Source: JAAZVM01 sp041642635
GTDB lineage: Bacteria; Patescibacteriota; Gracilibacteria; BD1-5; UBA6164
Direction of reading: 5' to 3'
NCBI GenBank assembly: GCA_041642635.1
Contig: JBEPWB010000008.1
Span: 1 to 34,588 of the forward strand
Length of the DNA: 34,588 nucleotides
Shown here: positions 1-10,888 of the stretch, piece after piece
How positions within the stretch are numbered: the first letter of the stretch is position 1
How the letters are laid out: each line of letters starts with the position of its first letter
Made by a program: the position numbers and the translations under genes
Notes under the pieces: model-generated
Databases searched by the model: none
What the model saw: only the letters and a program-made list of their open reading frames with translations
Told to the model about the DNA's origin: nothing

Positions 1-2
1 AT

Positions 3-2756
3 TTATATTTGTATGCAAAAAATATTAATACTTGAGAAGAAGTAGACTTAACAAAAGTTAATTCATTACCTATACAAGTATTACCAAATGATAACATTTC
101 TTGATGATCAGCAGTAGCTGATATGCCAACATTTTCAATATCTGAAAATAATTCTAGTTGATATAATCATGAAACAAGTTTTTCTATATCAATAAAACTA
201 GAAGATCCATTTTGAAATCCTCACTATGATTTTATTGATTGATATGATATTTCTTTTTCAGCTTGAACTGATGATGAAGTAGTTATGGCAGAAGCTTGAG
301 ATGAGTTTTATTATAAAAAATTAACTTGAGTAAAATCAACAATTAGTTATCCATATTATATAAATTTACGTATAAAGATACCAGAACCTTGAAATACTTA
401 TAAGTTTACGTGACTTGATATAACGGCAAAACAAAAGAAAGACGATTCATCTTATTCTTCTCCAATAAGAACGTCTACTTTAAAATGAATTATTCCTAAT
501 CAAATGTTAGATAGTAATTGACAGCCAGTAGAGATTTTTATAAAACCAACAAGTAATGTTGATTTCTCTATAGCAAGGTGTACTTCAGGAACAGTTACTT
601 TTACTGCTAAATGTAGATTTGATCGTTGATGAAGTTGATGTTGGGAAACTCGGTGACCTACAATGAGTGTTTGATGAAATACTATTAGAAGATATATAAG
701 CTTTAGCAGTGAATCTGATAATTGAAAAACTTGAACTCTTGTTTCAACTGATAGAGCCTACAATACTGTTTGATATAATTATTGAATTAATCATATCGAC
801 GAAACTCCACCTTGAATATCATTAAGTAGATGAAATTCTTTTTTGAGTGAAAGTAGTTATAATTACAAGGCTAATTCTGATAGTCTTAAAATTAATTTTA
901 ATGAATCAACAGCTTGAGGTTCAAGTTGTCTTTCAAAAATAAGTTATATTGTTACATTGAATTGAACAAATTTGAAAACTTGAAATTTATGATGAATTAA
1001 TAATTCATATCTTAACGAAACTGTAGAAATAAAAGATATTTTTAAGACAGATGGTGTAAAAAATATTAAAATAACTGCAAAAGATAATTACTGAAATTCA
1101 TCTACAAAAAATATATCATTTACTGTATATCCTGATGAAGTTAGTGAGTTAAATACTTTTTTATCATCTAATTCAAATAATGATAAATATGCTAATGATT
1201 CTGACTTTTACATTTATAAATTAGAATTAAAAGATCAATTTTGAAATCCAATATATGATAAGTCTGTTAATATGATAGATCAAGATTGTAGTTGATTATC
1301 TTCTTGATGTAAGACTTTAAGAACAAATATGAGATCTTATATTTTATGATGATTTTCTAATCATAATATATGAAATGATTCTATAACAGAATATGATTAC
1401 TCTTGAAAGACGAATATTGATTGAGAATTAAGCTTTAAAATAAAATCAAATTCTCCAGGAGAATTTATGAATAGATTTAAGATTGTTGTAAATACATGGG
1501 ATAACACTTATTCAAAAAATTGAGAAAAAACATATTATGTATCATCTGACCTTTCAAATCAAAATAATGGTTTTAAAAAATTATTTACTTGAGAAATTCA
1601 AGCGTCAAAAGATGATTGAGTAACATGGAGTGATAATCCAGAATTTTGAACTCAAATGAATTATAGAATAAAAACTAATTCAACTACTTGATTTTCACCA
1701 AATATTTCTTTTCTAAATTTCAAGAATTTTATTGATGTATATGATAAAGATAATTCAAATTTACAAGATTTGAGTAATATATCTAACTTATCATCAAATA
1801 TGCCAAGCTTTAGTGCTTCAATAAATACTTCAGAAAATGCAACTAAATTTTGAGTTCCTTGAATAAAGATTTGAGATTCATGAAGTACAGCCACATTCAT
1901 TAATTATACATTAAATTGAAAAGATATTATAGCTCCATTAACTCCAAACGAATGAGTGCTTTGATTAAATCCCTTATCTCTGGTTAATGATACTGAAGAA
2001 ATATTTATATGAGTTGATGTTATTTGATTGTTACAATGAGATTGAAAATCTAATTTTTCTGGATTACAAGAAGACAATTTTTCTGATATTTCTATGTCAG
2101 AAGCTAGAGTTGATATAAGAAGAAATGCTTTTAGGCAAATTAGAAATATGTCTCCTTGAACAATAGTTTGAGACGTTAAATATGTAGAATGAGATTATAT
2201 AATGGATCAAAACCCAAATTACGAAACAATTATTGTGAAAAATGGTAATTTGATTATTAATAAAGATATTAATATTTCTTGAAATAAACTTTGAATAATA
2301 GTATTAAAAGATAATTACGACGTAAATACTGATTATTCTTGAAATTGATGAAATGTTTATGTAACACCAGATGTAACTCAAATTAAAGCAATTATTTATT
2401 CAGATGGTTGATTTATAAGTTCTAATAGTTCTTGAAATCCATACTTAAATAATTCTACTCAAAGAACAGATCAATTAAAAAATCAATTAGTATTAAAGTG
2501 AACATTGTTTACTAGAAATACTATTTGAGGTTGAATATTAGCAGGAGGGAATTATAAATTACCATGATGAAATATATTGCAAGATACTGAAGAGAATTTC
2601 AATAAAGCTATGATTTATGATTTAAATTATATAAGAAGATGACTAAAAAATTGTATTCAAAATACTTCTTGATCATGTAAATATGATTGATGAGCTTTTA
2701 TTATAGAATATGACTCTACTATACAATTAAGTCCACCTAAAGTTTTTTGAAACTAA
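3..2756 (+). CDS. Giant Ig-like surface protein, 5'-truncated (code 25)
   Basis: The frame is open from the window edge to TAA at 2754 (917 codons seen) once TGA is read as glycine; its start lies outside the window. The protein is rich in Asn, Ser, Asp and Gly and looks like a repetitive extracellular protein. Two segments carry a bacterial Ig-like (invasin/Big-type) signature: KLEDPFGNPHYDFIDG near residue 63 and KDQFGNPIYDKSVNMID near residue 411. The last ~220 residues form a conserved domain (SEARVDIRRNAF, KYVEGDYIM, TIIVKNGNLIIN, TLFTRNTIGG, ending SPPKVFGN) nearly identical to the C-terminus of the convergent gene at 2838-5633. No C-terminal membrane segment or LPxTG signal is visible, so it is probably secreted or held non-covalently. 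Function unknown; adhesion to a host cell is an inference from Ig-like architecture and CPR lifestyle. Confidence 0.85.
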
Positions 2757-2760
2757 AATA

Positions 2761-2794
2761 AAAAAAATAGATATTTTAAAATATCTATTTTTTT
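2761..2794. terminator. Perfect 34-bp palindromic terminator
   Basis: Perfect inverted repeat (17 bp per arm, centre 2777/2778) with A- and T-runs at its ends, four bases after the stop of the 3-2756 gene. It can act as an intrinsic terminator in either direction between two convergent genes. Confidence 0.7.
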
Positions 2795-2800
2795 TATAAT

Positions 2801-2833
2801 AAAAAGTTAAACTATTTTATAGTTTAACTTTTT
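2801..2833. terminator. Second hairpin terminator, 15-bp stem
   Basis: Arms 2801-2815 and 2819-2833 pair perfectly around a 3-nt loop. It starts with A5 and ends with T5, so it suits termination on both strands. It lies four bases before the stop of the minus-strand paralogue (2838), giving each convergent giant gene its own hairpin. Confidence 0.7.
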
Positions 2834-2837
2834 ATTC

Positions 2838-5633
2838 TTAATTAAAAAATCATTTAGGTGGATTTAATTGTATTTCAGGATTATATTTTATTAAAAATGA
2901 ATAATCAACATTACAACTAGGTAATTGTCTAACATAATTTAAGTCATAAATTTTTGCTAGTTCATAATCATTTGTAGTTTTTCATCAAGGAAGAGTATAG
3001 TTTTCTCATCCTAAAACTGAACCTCAAATAGTATTTCTAGTAAACAATGTTCAGAATAATTCAAGTTTTTCATTTAATTCTGAATCTGTATATTTTTCTC
3101 AGTTAGGCTTTGCACTTCTAAGAGCTCAATCTGCAAAAATACTAGCAGCGATATAATTTACATTATTAGAAATATAAATATTTCAAGATTTATTGTAATC
3201 AGTATTTACATCGTAATTATCTTTTAATACTATTATTCAAAGTTTTTTATTACTTGTGTTCACATCAGAATTAATAATCAAATTACCATTTTTTACAATA
3301 ATTGTTTCATATATAGGATCAGATTCCATTATATAATCTCATTCTACATATTTAACTCCATTAAGCATCTTTCAATCAGTATATCAAGAAGTTATTTCAA
3401 AAGCATTTTTTCTTATATCAACTCTAGCTTCTGACATAGAAATATCAGAAATATTTTCTTCTTGACCAGTTATCTCAGATTTTCAATCTCATTGAATATT
3501 TCACTCTACTTTTAGTCATAAAGTTTCTATTGAACATCATTGGATTTTTTCTGAATTTAAATAATATTTTATATTTTTATTATTAATATCATAAGAAATT
3601 TCTAAGTTTTTATTTTCAATTTCTGGTCATATTAATACAGAGTCATTAGCGTCAATTAATCCTTCAAATCATACAGGATTATTTATGTCGTTTCAAAAAC
3701 TTTTATTTATATTTTTAAATTCTTTCCAAAAGTGTCATTTTACATTTAAATCAATATTATTTTTTGATAAATCTAAAAATCAATTTGAATATCAATTTAA
3801 TAATCCTTCATTATCTAAAACAATTTTATATTTTTGTTCTTTTCAAATTTCTGGTTTTCATTCCCAATCCATTCATTCATTGTCTGATATTAAAATTTTT
3901 TCTATCTTTATAGGATTTTTAAATTCATTATTTTGATTATTAAATGCATAAATATTTAAATCATTATTTGTATTTACATATTCTTCATCCCATTCTTTTA
4001 AAACTAATAGAAAACTATTTGTATATTTTCAAGGAGCAATAGATTTTATTTTTAATTCTACTTCTCATTTTTCGTTTGTTATTCATCAGTTTGAAAAATC
4101 AAAAATATTTAGGGCATCAGTTCAATTACTGTTAATTTGGTCTGTTTTTATTCCATAACAAGAATCTCATAATCATGAACAGTCATGTTTTAATAAATTT
4201 ATTTTTTTATTTTTTATAGGATTTCCGTACTGATCTCTTAAAACTATTTTATATAAATAATAATCTGAGTTATTAGCATATTTTTCTCATCAAGATGAAC
4301 TTATTGTTACGTTAGATTCACTTACAGATTCTGGATAAATATTAAAATTAGAATTTGCTATTGTATGGTTTCATGCCCAATCAAAAACTTCTAATCTTAT
4401 TTTATATTCTCAAGATTCTTTTAATGTTCATAAACCATCAAATATTTTTCATTTTTGATCACTTATTGTTTTTGTTCCATTTGAGTTGTAAACTCAGTAA
4501 TCTCTTGAAAAATTATATATTTCTGAATAAGTTCAGTCTGAATTATTTTTCTTAGAAACTTTTATTGAGTAGTTTTTTACTCATGAAACTCAGTTACTAG
4601 AGTCTGTAATATATTGATCTAAAAAAACAGCTCATAATTTATATTCTTGATTTGCTTTTATTGAAACATTATTTTTTATATTATAGTAAACTTTTCAAGA
4701 TATCTGTTCTCAATCATACAGTTTCCCATCTGAGCTTCTTGCAATATATTCTCTATTATTTTCATATCAATAATTAAAATCTTCTACCGTTTTGTTATCA
4801 TTATCTATGATTGCTAATCCAATACGGGGACTAGATTGATCATACATTATTAGACTTCATCCAGATATTGTTCATTCAACATCTCAAGATACATTAACAT
4901 TATTTTCAAAATTAGATTTTGGTTTTGCTAGATGTCATATTATACTTGGAATTGTTTGAACTTTTCAAGATTTTTTTATTATTTCAGTACTATTTGTACA
5001 GGCATGATTATTTTCATCAATCCATCAGTTTTCTGTTGTTTTTGTAAGATTAAAATCACATCTACATCAAGTTTCTAAATCAGTACAAGTCATTGTGTAA
5101 TATTTTGGTTGATTTAACCATTCTCATTTCGTATACGTAAATCTTTGCGTAGCATTTTCATCATTAAATAATTCTAAATCACCTCATGTAGGAGGAGTTT
5201 TATCAAAGTTGAAATCTACTTTATAATATTTTCTAACTGTTACTTGTTGATTTGGCATCAAAATATTCGAAGAGTCTCTTGTATAAGTATTTTCTAATAA
5301 TCTTATCATTGTATATATTCAAGGTTCTTCTTGTTTCCAGTTTTCATAAATATTAGAATTACTTTGATACTTAGGATGAGTAGAATTAAATATTCTTCAA
5401 TCAACTGAGTAAGAAGTTGTAACTCTGTTTGTTTGATTTCTAACTATATTTGATCAAGAAAACGGATTTATAACATAGTCTTCATGTACATATAGTACAT
5501 TTTTTTCTCAGTGAATTTTTGAAAATTCTTTTTCTGAATCTATAATAGATGAACTAGACTCAAATCAAGAAAATGTAAAATTTTGAAAAATAAAAAATGA
5601 TATTATAAAAGTTAAAATTTTTAAAATTTTCAT
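2838..5633 (-). CDS. Giant secreted Ig-like surface protein, full length
   Basis: ATG at 5633 and TAA at 2838 give 931 aa with TGA as Gly. The N-terminus MKILKILTFIISFFIFQNF is a signal peptide. The middle contains Ig-like strands (YKIVLRDQYGNPIKNKKINL, and FDWAGNHTIANSNFNIYPES), the DQ(F/Y)GNP signature of invasin/Big domains. A Cys-containing patch (TGCRCDFNL) lies around residues 180-190. The C-terminal ~220 residues (SEARVDIRKNAF, KYVEGDYIMES, TIIVKNGNLIIN, TLFTRNTIGG, end NPPKGFFN) match the upstream-facing gene at 3-2756 almost motif for motif, so the two are paralogues placed tail to tail. It starts 20 bases after the stop of the membrane-anchored exported protein upstream and is probably co-transcribed with it. 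Surface adhesion is an inference; no catalytic motif is visible. Confidence 0.88.
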
Positions 5634-5653
5634 AATTGTATTTTAATATTAAG

Positions 5654-7576
5654 TTATTTGTTTTTGTTTTTGTAAAATGCAAATAATAATAAACCTACTC
5701 ATAATAGCATTAGTAATCCTACTATTAAATAAATATTAGTATTATTATTTTTATCAGTTTTGTTATCATTATTATTTTTAGGAATCATTTCAGAATTTTG
5801 ATTTTGAGAATTTTCAATAAATAAATTTGTATATTTATCTTCTAGATTAACTAGTTCCTCTTCCATTTTTTCTTTTTCTTGATTTGTTTTTATTTCTAAT
5901 TCTTCTCAATTAATTAATCATTCATTATAATTTTTTGTTAGTTTGTCTATTTTTAATTGATAATCCAATCTTATTTTATTTTCTTCTTCAATCATTTTTA
6001 TGATATCTTCCTCAACTTCAGGAGCGTCATAAGTACCATTTAATTTTTGTGCTAAGATTTTATTAGACTCAAATGAATTTTCAATTACTTCATTTCTATT
6101 TTCTACGTCTGGATAGGGAACTATACAATCTCAAAATTTCTTATTAGAGTAAGATATATTTGCAGGATTAAAATTTTCTGGATTTTCTAAGTTTTCTAAA
6201 AAATTTACAACTATATTATTTCTTTCCTCATAATTTAATCCACAGCTCACAAATGTTTTTTCATAACTACTTAATAAAATATTATTATCTTTTCTGTATT
6301 GAATATAATCTTCAAAATTTGGAGTTAATGATAATTTTATATATTCTACAAAATTATTACTTGGAATTTTTTCTAATTTTTCATATAATTCATATGGAAG
6401 TGATTCATAAATCACTAATCATCTAGCATTTTCAATTTCTTCTTCTGTAAAATTAAAATCTCTAGCAGCACTAACATTAGGAATAATTTTTTGTAATAAA
6501 ATTGAAAATAAGCTATTATTTCACATTTCTGAACTAAGATTTCTATTTACTAATTCTAAATTAGTTCTTGTTTTTATATAATCTAAAAATTTTGCTCTAA
6601 CATCTGCTAATCAACTAGAAGTTAAGTCAGTGTCTCTCATAGCAGTAACTTGTTGTGGAAAAATTTCATATTCATTAAAATAACTTGAATCATTATCATA
6701 AGCTATTGCTAAAATTTCTTGTTTTACAAAGTCTTCTTGAGAATAATCCAAACTACATACATTAGTTTTCATTGAATAATAATCTTTATCTTCTTCTGAT
6801 AAATATTCTCATTCAAAACCTGAACTACATTTTCTATTATTTAATATTGATTGACTTTTGTTTCATTGTAAAGTATTTGTAAAATATGATTGTTCAGCTA
6901 CATTTCAGTAAGTTCTTTCATTAAGTGGAATTAATCTAAATAAACCACAACTTAAAAAATCTCATGTTATACTATGTTGAGTATAAAGTACAAATTCTTT
7001 AAAATTCGATCCATTTAAAGAATATTTATCTCAGTAAGATTGATATTTTGCTTCAACAGGAAAATCAAAATTAGAATCTCTTCAAAATCAAACAACTTGA
7101 GAAACAACAAAACTATCTCTTGCTATAACTGTTGCAATATTAGTTCTTCTAGATAAAAAGTCATTTTGATTTAATCATTTTGATTCACGCCATTTTTTTT
7201 GAGATCACTTATGAGCGGGATTTTTTGATAAATATTCTTGAAAACTAGAATATTTTGATAAGTTTATGTTTGATCAAGCAGATTCACTAAATAATACTTC
7301 CGTTAAATCTCCATTTGGCATTACATCGTCTAAGTTTTGAAATCTTGAATCTGTTTTTACCTTTTCATTTAATAATGTAAAACAAGTTTCTTCTTCAGAA
7401 ACAACTGGAATAATTTCTTCTTCAATAATTTCTTCAGATTCAATTGCTCCAGAACTTGTTGTTCCAGAATTAGTATTTCAAGATCAAGAATTTTCCGCAT
7501 AAGTATTATTTGTAAATAATAAATTTACAAATAATACTGTGAGTAAAAATCATGTTAAAGTTATATTTTTTTTCAT
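5654..7576 (-). CDS. Large exported protein with C-terminal membrane anchor, unknown function
   Basis: 640 aa from ATG 7576 to TAA 5654. The N-terminus has a signal peptide (MKKNITLTGFLLTVLFVNLL, followed by FTNNTYA as probable cleavage region), then an acidic linker rich in Ser and Glu. The body (residues ~60-540) is a Tyr/Asn/Ser-rich, probably helical extracellular region containing at least four Cys (e.g. LSCGLF, RKCSSGF, NVCSLDY, VSCGLN). Residues ~540-600 are charged and probably coiled-coil. The end is a single hydrophobic helix (IYLIVGLLMLLWVGLLLFAF) followed by YKNKNK, a stop-transfer anchor with a positive cytoplasmic tail. I do not recognise the family. It sits between a small single-pass protein and the giant Ig-like protein, suggesting all three form or build one surface structure. 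Confidence 0.82.
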
Positions 7577-7597
7577 ATTTTTTATTTATAAATTATT

Positions 7598-7912
7598 TTA
7601 GTGACTATGTCTAGTTATATTATTAGTAGTGATAGAAGTATCAGCTGGTTCAGCTTCTCAAGTTAAAGTTACTTTAACTTTTTCATAAACGCTTTCTAGT
7701 GGTCATTTTGGAGAAGACCATAAATCTTCTTCATATTGGTTATTTATTGTGCTTTGATAAAAATTCAGTTCAGCAGATACATTATGTATATTGTTAACAT
7801 TTTTATAAGATCAATTATTAGAAGTATTTTCTACCATAATAATTGCAGCCAAATATATAAGAATAACTCCCATTATTGTAAAAATTTTAGGAGAAAAATT
7901 AATTTTTTTCAT
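7598..7912 (-). CDS. Small single-pass membrane protein, unknown
   Basis: 104 aa, ATG 7912, TAA 7598. Residues ~10-27 (FTIMGVILIYLAAIIMV) form one membrane helix after a short basic N-terminus (MKKINFSPK), so the remaining ~75 residues face outside. The outer part is polar, with KVKVTLTGEAEP suggesting a short beta segment, and ends in SITTNNITRHSH. It lacks a prepilin-peptidase motif (no G-F-x-L-x-E), so I do not call it a pilin. It lies 21 bases before the exported anchored protein and 31 bases after the RnfD-like gene. Confidence 0.75.
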
Positions 7913-7943
7913 AATAATAAAATTAAAATATAAATTTATATTT

Positions 7944-8891
7944 CTATTTACATATTAATTGATTGCATACATTATCAAAAACTAGATCTGGCCTTCAAAA
8001 AATATATATTAGAGATATTAACAATGTTATCATAAATATTGAAATACTCAAAATATATAATAAATAATTTTTGTTTATTTTTTCTAATTTCCATATAATA
8101 GGAAGTTGTAGCGTATTTATAAATAATGAAATAAGTAGCGAATATCATTCATTTATAAAAAATTGAAGTATATAAAAAGACAAAACTATATTTATAGAAT
8201 AAAAAAATCTTGTTATTGATTTTTCTGGAACTGTTTTTGGATCACTAATCATATGAAACATAAATATAAAAAATGATACACTAAAAAATAGTATTGCTGA
8301 ATTTATACTTTCATAATATGGAATAGTAAAAAATAAGACTAAATGTAATAAAAAAAATGGTGTAATATAATCTAAAAAATATTTATACTTAAATATTTGA
8401 TAAACTCTATATGTTATAAAAATTCAGAATAATAATATTATTGTTATTATTATTACGTAACTTTGATTAATTATTCATGTATAATTTCACCACTGAAGAG
8501 TATTTATCCATGTGTAATGTGGAAAAAATATTAGAACTAATACTATTCACATATTTGATGGATTCATAAAATGTCTTCATTTTATTTTTATCAAATTTTT
8601 TCAGGCAATTGCTAAAAGTCAAGATAAAAAGTATATAATTAGTTCATCAGTTCTTAGGAAAAAACTTATACCAAAACCTGCGTTAATACCCGAAAAAGGA
8701 AAACTCCATTTTCAAGTTTTCATTTTTAAAAAGATTAGATCAAAAAAAGTAACAGTTAAAAATATTACTCAAACTTTTATATAATTAATATTTAATCAGT
8801 AAAATTCTATTCAAATAATTAATATTGTCATTAATAATAATGTTTGACTTAATTGTATATTTTCTTTTAAAATTTTTATTATTTTTTTCAT
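7944..8891 (-). CDS. RnfD/NqrB-like polytopic membrane protein
   Basis: 315 aa, ATG 8891, TAG 7944. About eight to ten hydrophobic helices. Two signatures of the RnfD/NqrB/UnbU superfamily are visible: KNLIKIKGRHFMNPSNMGIV (residues ~98-117; family pattern K..G.H.FNPSN.G) and MISDPKTVP (~214-222; family pattern M.(S/T)DP.T.P). In Rnf and Nqr complexes this subunit binds flavin and helps couple electron transfer to Na+/H+ pumping. I see no SGAT-type flavinylation motif and no neighbouring rnfA, B, C, E or G, so it resembles the stand-alone UnbU-type members. It is placed between murC and surface-protein genes. The family call rests on two short motifs plus topology. Confidence 0.68.
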
Positions 8892-8914
8892 TTTTTATTT
8901 TAAATTATGTAAAA

Positions 8915-10243
8915 TTATTTTAATAAATCATATCTCAAATTATCAATGTTTCCAGCTCACATTAAAACTATAATTATATCTTTATTAGAATTATCAAATT
9001 CTTTAATTTTTTCTAAAGTTTTCTCTAGTCATTCTCAGTTTATTTTTTTGTCATGATTTATGTTGTCTAAAAATATTTTTGTATTCATTTTTTCTTTGTC
9101 TTTTATGGAATCTCTAGATTCATAAATGTCTGGAACTATTAAGATATCAGTGTTTAAAAAGCTGTCTTTAAAATCTTTTAATAATTCAATCGTTCTATTA
9201 TATTGATGAGGCTGAAATATTGTCAATATTTTTTTGTCTTTATATTTTTGTCTTATTGATTTTAGTGTCAATTTTATTTCAGTCGGGTGATGTCAATAGT
9301 CACTAAGTATCAAGTTTCAATTAAGTGTATTTCATACTTCCTCCATTCTCCTCCATACTCAATTGTACTGATTTAGTGAATTTAATATTTCACATTTGTC
9401 TATTCAAATCATTTGTCATAATATATAGACTAATGAGGCATCATAATATATATGTTCGCCAGGTATTGACATGTCTAATTCAGGCACTTCAAACTCTTGT
9501 CAGTTAAAAATATATTTGTCATTGTCTATAATTATATAATTAATATCTTGTCTATATCAAATTAATTGTCTAGAATTTGTCTCTTTTCAGTTTAGTATAA
9601 CAAATCATCATTTTTTTACTTTGTCTATCATTTGTCTATAAGCATTAATATAATCTTCTAAATCTTTGTAATAATCTAAATGATCCAGCTCAATATTTGT
9701 GATAATTAAAACACTAGGTTCATATTTTAAAAAACTTCTTTTATATTCACAAGCCTCTAAAATAAAAAAATCATCTCAAGATTTTTTATTTTTTCTGTGA
9801 TAAAAATTACTTCAATCAAATTCTTTTAATATTGTTCAAACAATTGAAGTAAAATTTTCTTCTGAATTTTTTAATAAAATTGAAGCCATTGAAGTTGTTG
9901 TTGATTTTCAATGAGTTCAACTTATTGCAATTAATTTTTTATTATTTGCAATCTCTGCAACTGATTCTGGATAATTTAGAGTTTTTAATTTTAGCTCTTT
10001 TGCTTTTTTTAATTCACTGTGATTATTTGGGACTGCTTCTGTAAAAATAATTTTTTCGAAACTACTATCTATTATTTCGGGGAAAGTTCATATTTTTATT
10101 TTTATTCATTCATTTATTAATTTTTTTATTAATTCAGAATTTGTGCTATCACTTCAAAAAACTTCGTATCAATTTTGATTATAATATCTTGCAATTGCAG
10201 AAATTCATATTCATCAAATTCAAATTACATATATTTTTTTCAT
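8915..10243 (-). CDS. murC: UDP-N-acetylmuramate--L-alanine ligase
   Basis: 442 aa, ATG 10243, TAA 8915; normal MurC length. It attaches L-alanine to UDP-MurNAc with ATP in cytoplasmic peptidoglycan precursor synthesis. The N-terminal Rossmann fold begins IYVIGIGGIGISAIA. The P-loop AISGTHGKSTTT is at ~106-117, EACEYKRSFL is the Mg2+/substrate-binding stretch, TNIELDHLDYY follows, and the C-terminal domain shows LSDYGHHPTEI and TIFQPHQYNRT, all diagnostic of MurC. Nearly every glycine in these motifs is encoded by TGA. The start is two bases from the pth stop, implying translational coupling. A standard-code caller would recover only fragments of this gene. Confidence 0.97.
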
Positions 10244-10245
10244 AA

Positions 10246-10770
10246 TTATATTTTTTCTTTAAGTAATAAATATATTTTTTCAAAAATTTCACTATCCAAA
10301 TCTATTAGTTCTTCTTCTTTGAATTTGGATAAGACCCAATCACTTACTTCATATTTATCGTCATATCAAATTCAAATTTTTATTCTTTTGAAATTTTCTC
10401 AAATTAATTTTATTGTATTTTTTATTCAGTTATGTCATCATGCACTTCACTTATCTCTAAATCTTATTTTTCAAAAATCCATACTCATATCATCATAAAC
10501 CAAAATAAAATTTTCTAATTCTATTTTGTAATAATCAATAAATTTTTTTATTGATTCTCAACTCAAATTCATAAATGTTTGAGGTTTTAATAATATTGTT
10601 TTTTCTCAATCTAATAATCAAGAACTAACTTCTCAATTAAATTTTGATTCGAAAATAAACTCAGAAAAATTTTGTTTTTCTTTAAAGTAATCCAAAAACA
10701 TAAATCAAACATTATGTTTTGTATTTTTGTATTTATCTCACGGATTTCATAATCATACAATAATTTTCAT
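10246..10770 (-). CDS. pth: Peptidyl-tRNA hydrolase
   Basis: 174 aa, ATG 10770, TAA 10246. It releases peptides from prematurely dissociated peptidyl-tRNA. Family motifs are complete: MKIIVGLGNPGDKYKNTKHN (Asn9 and catalytic His19 region), LLKPQTFMNLSG, LVYDDMSMDFG (catalytic Asp) and GSAGGHNGIKN. Length is slightly short, with a compact C-terminus. The conserved glycines are mostly TGA codons, one of the clearest proofs of UGA=Gly here. It is first in the minus-strand cluster that continues into murC. Confidence 0.96.
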
Positions 10771-10819
10771 TATTTATCATTTATAGAAGTAAATTACTTA
10801 CAAAAGTATATATAAAAAA

Positions 10820-10853
10820 AAATAAAAATAAATTTTAAAATTTATTTTTATTT
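10820..10853. repeat. Perfect 34-bp AT palindrome in a divergent promoter region
   Basis: Seventeen-base arms (10820-10836 and 10837-10853) pair perfectly. Similar palindromes elsewhere in the window follow stop codons, but this one lies between two divergent starts (pth at 10770, HAD gene at 10889), so it terminates neither gene. It lies between the candidate -10 boxes of the two genes (AGTATA at 10805 on the bottom strand, TATAAT at 10856 on the top). It could be an operator or transcription insulator. Confidence 0.55.
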
Positions 10854-10855
10854 AA

Positions 10856-10861
10856 TATAAT
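10856..10861 (+). promoter_or_regulatory. -10 box for HAD gene
   Basis: Exact TATAAT, 27 bases before the ATG at 10889. No good -35 is visible because the upstream position is occupied by the AT palindrome. In such AT-rich DNA a chance match is possible; the placement supports it. Confidence 0.4.
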
Positions 10862-10888
10862 AGATTTGTTTATAAATAATAATATTTT

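Noticed and set aside
7598..7912. Small pilin
   Set aside because: It has an N-terminal helix but lacks the G/F-T-L-x-E prepilin signature.
10175..10498. Apparent 107-codon plus-strand frame
   Set aside because: It is the antisense shadow of pth and the start of murC on the minus strand; composition is Ile/Phe/Ser-rich nonsense.
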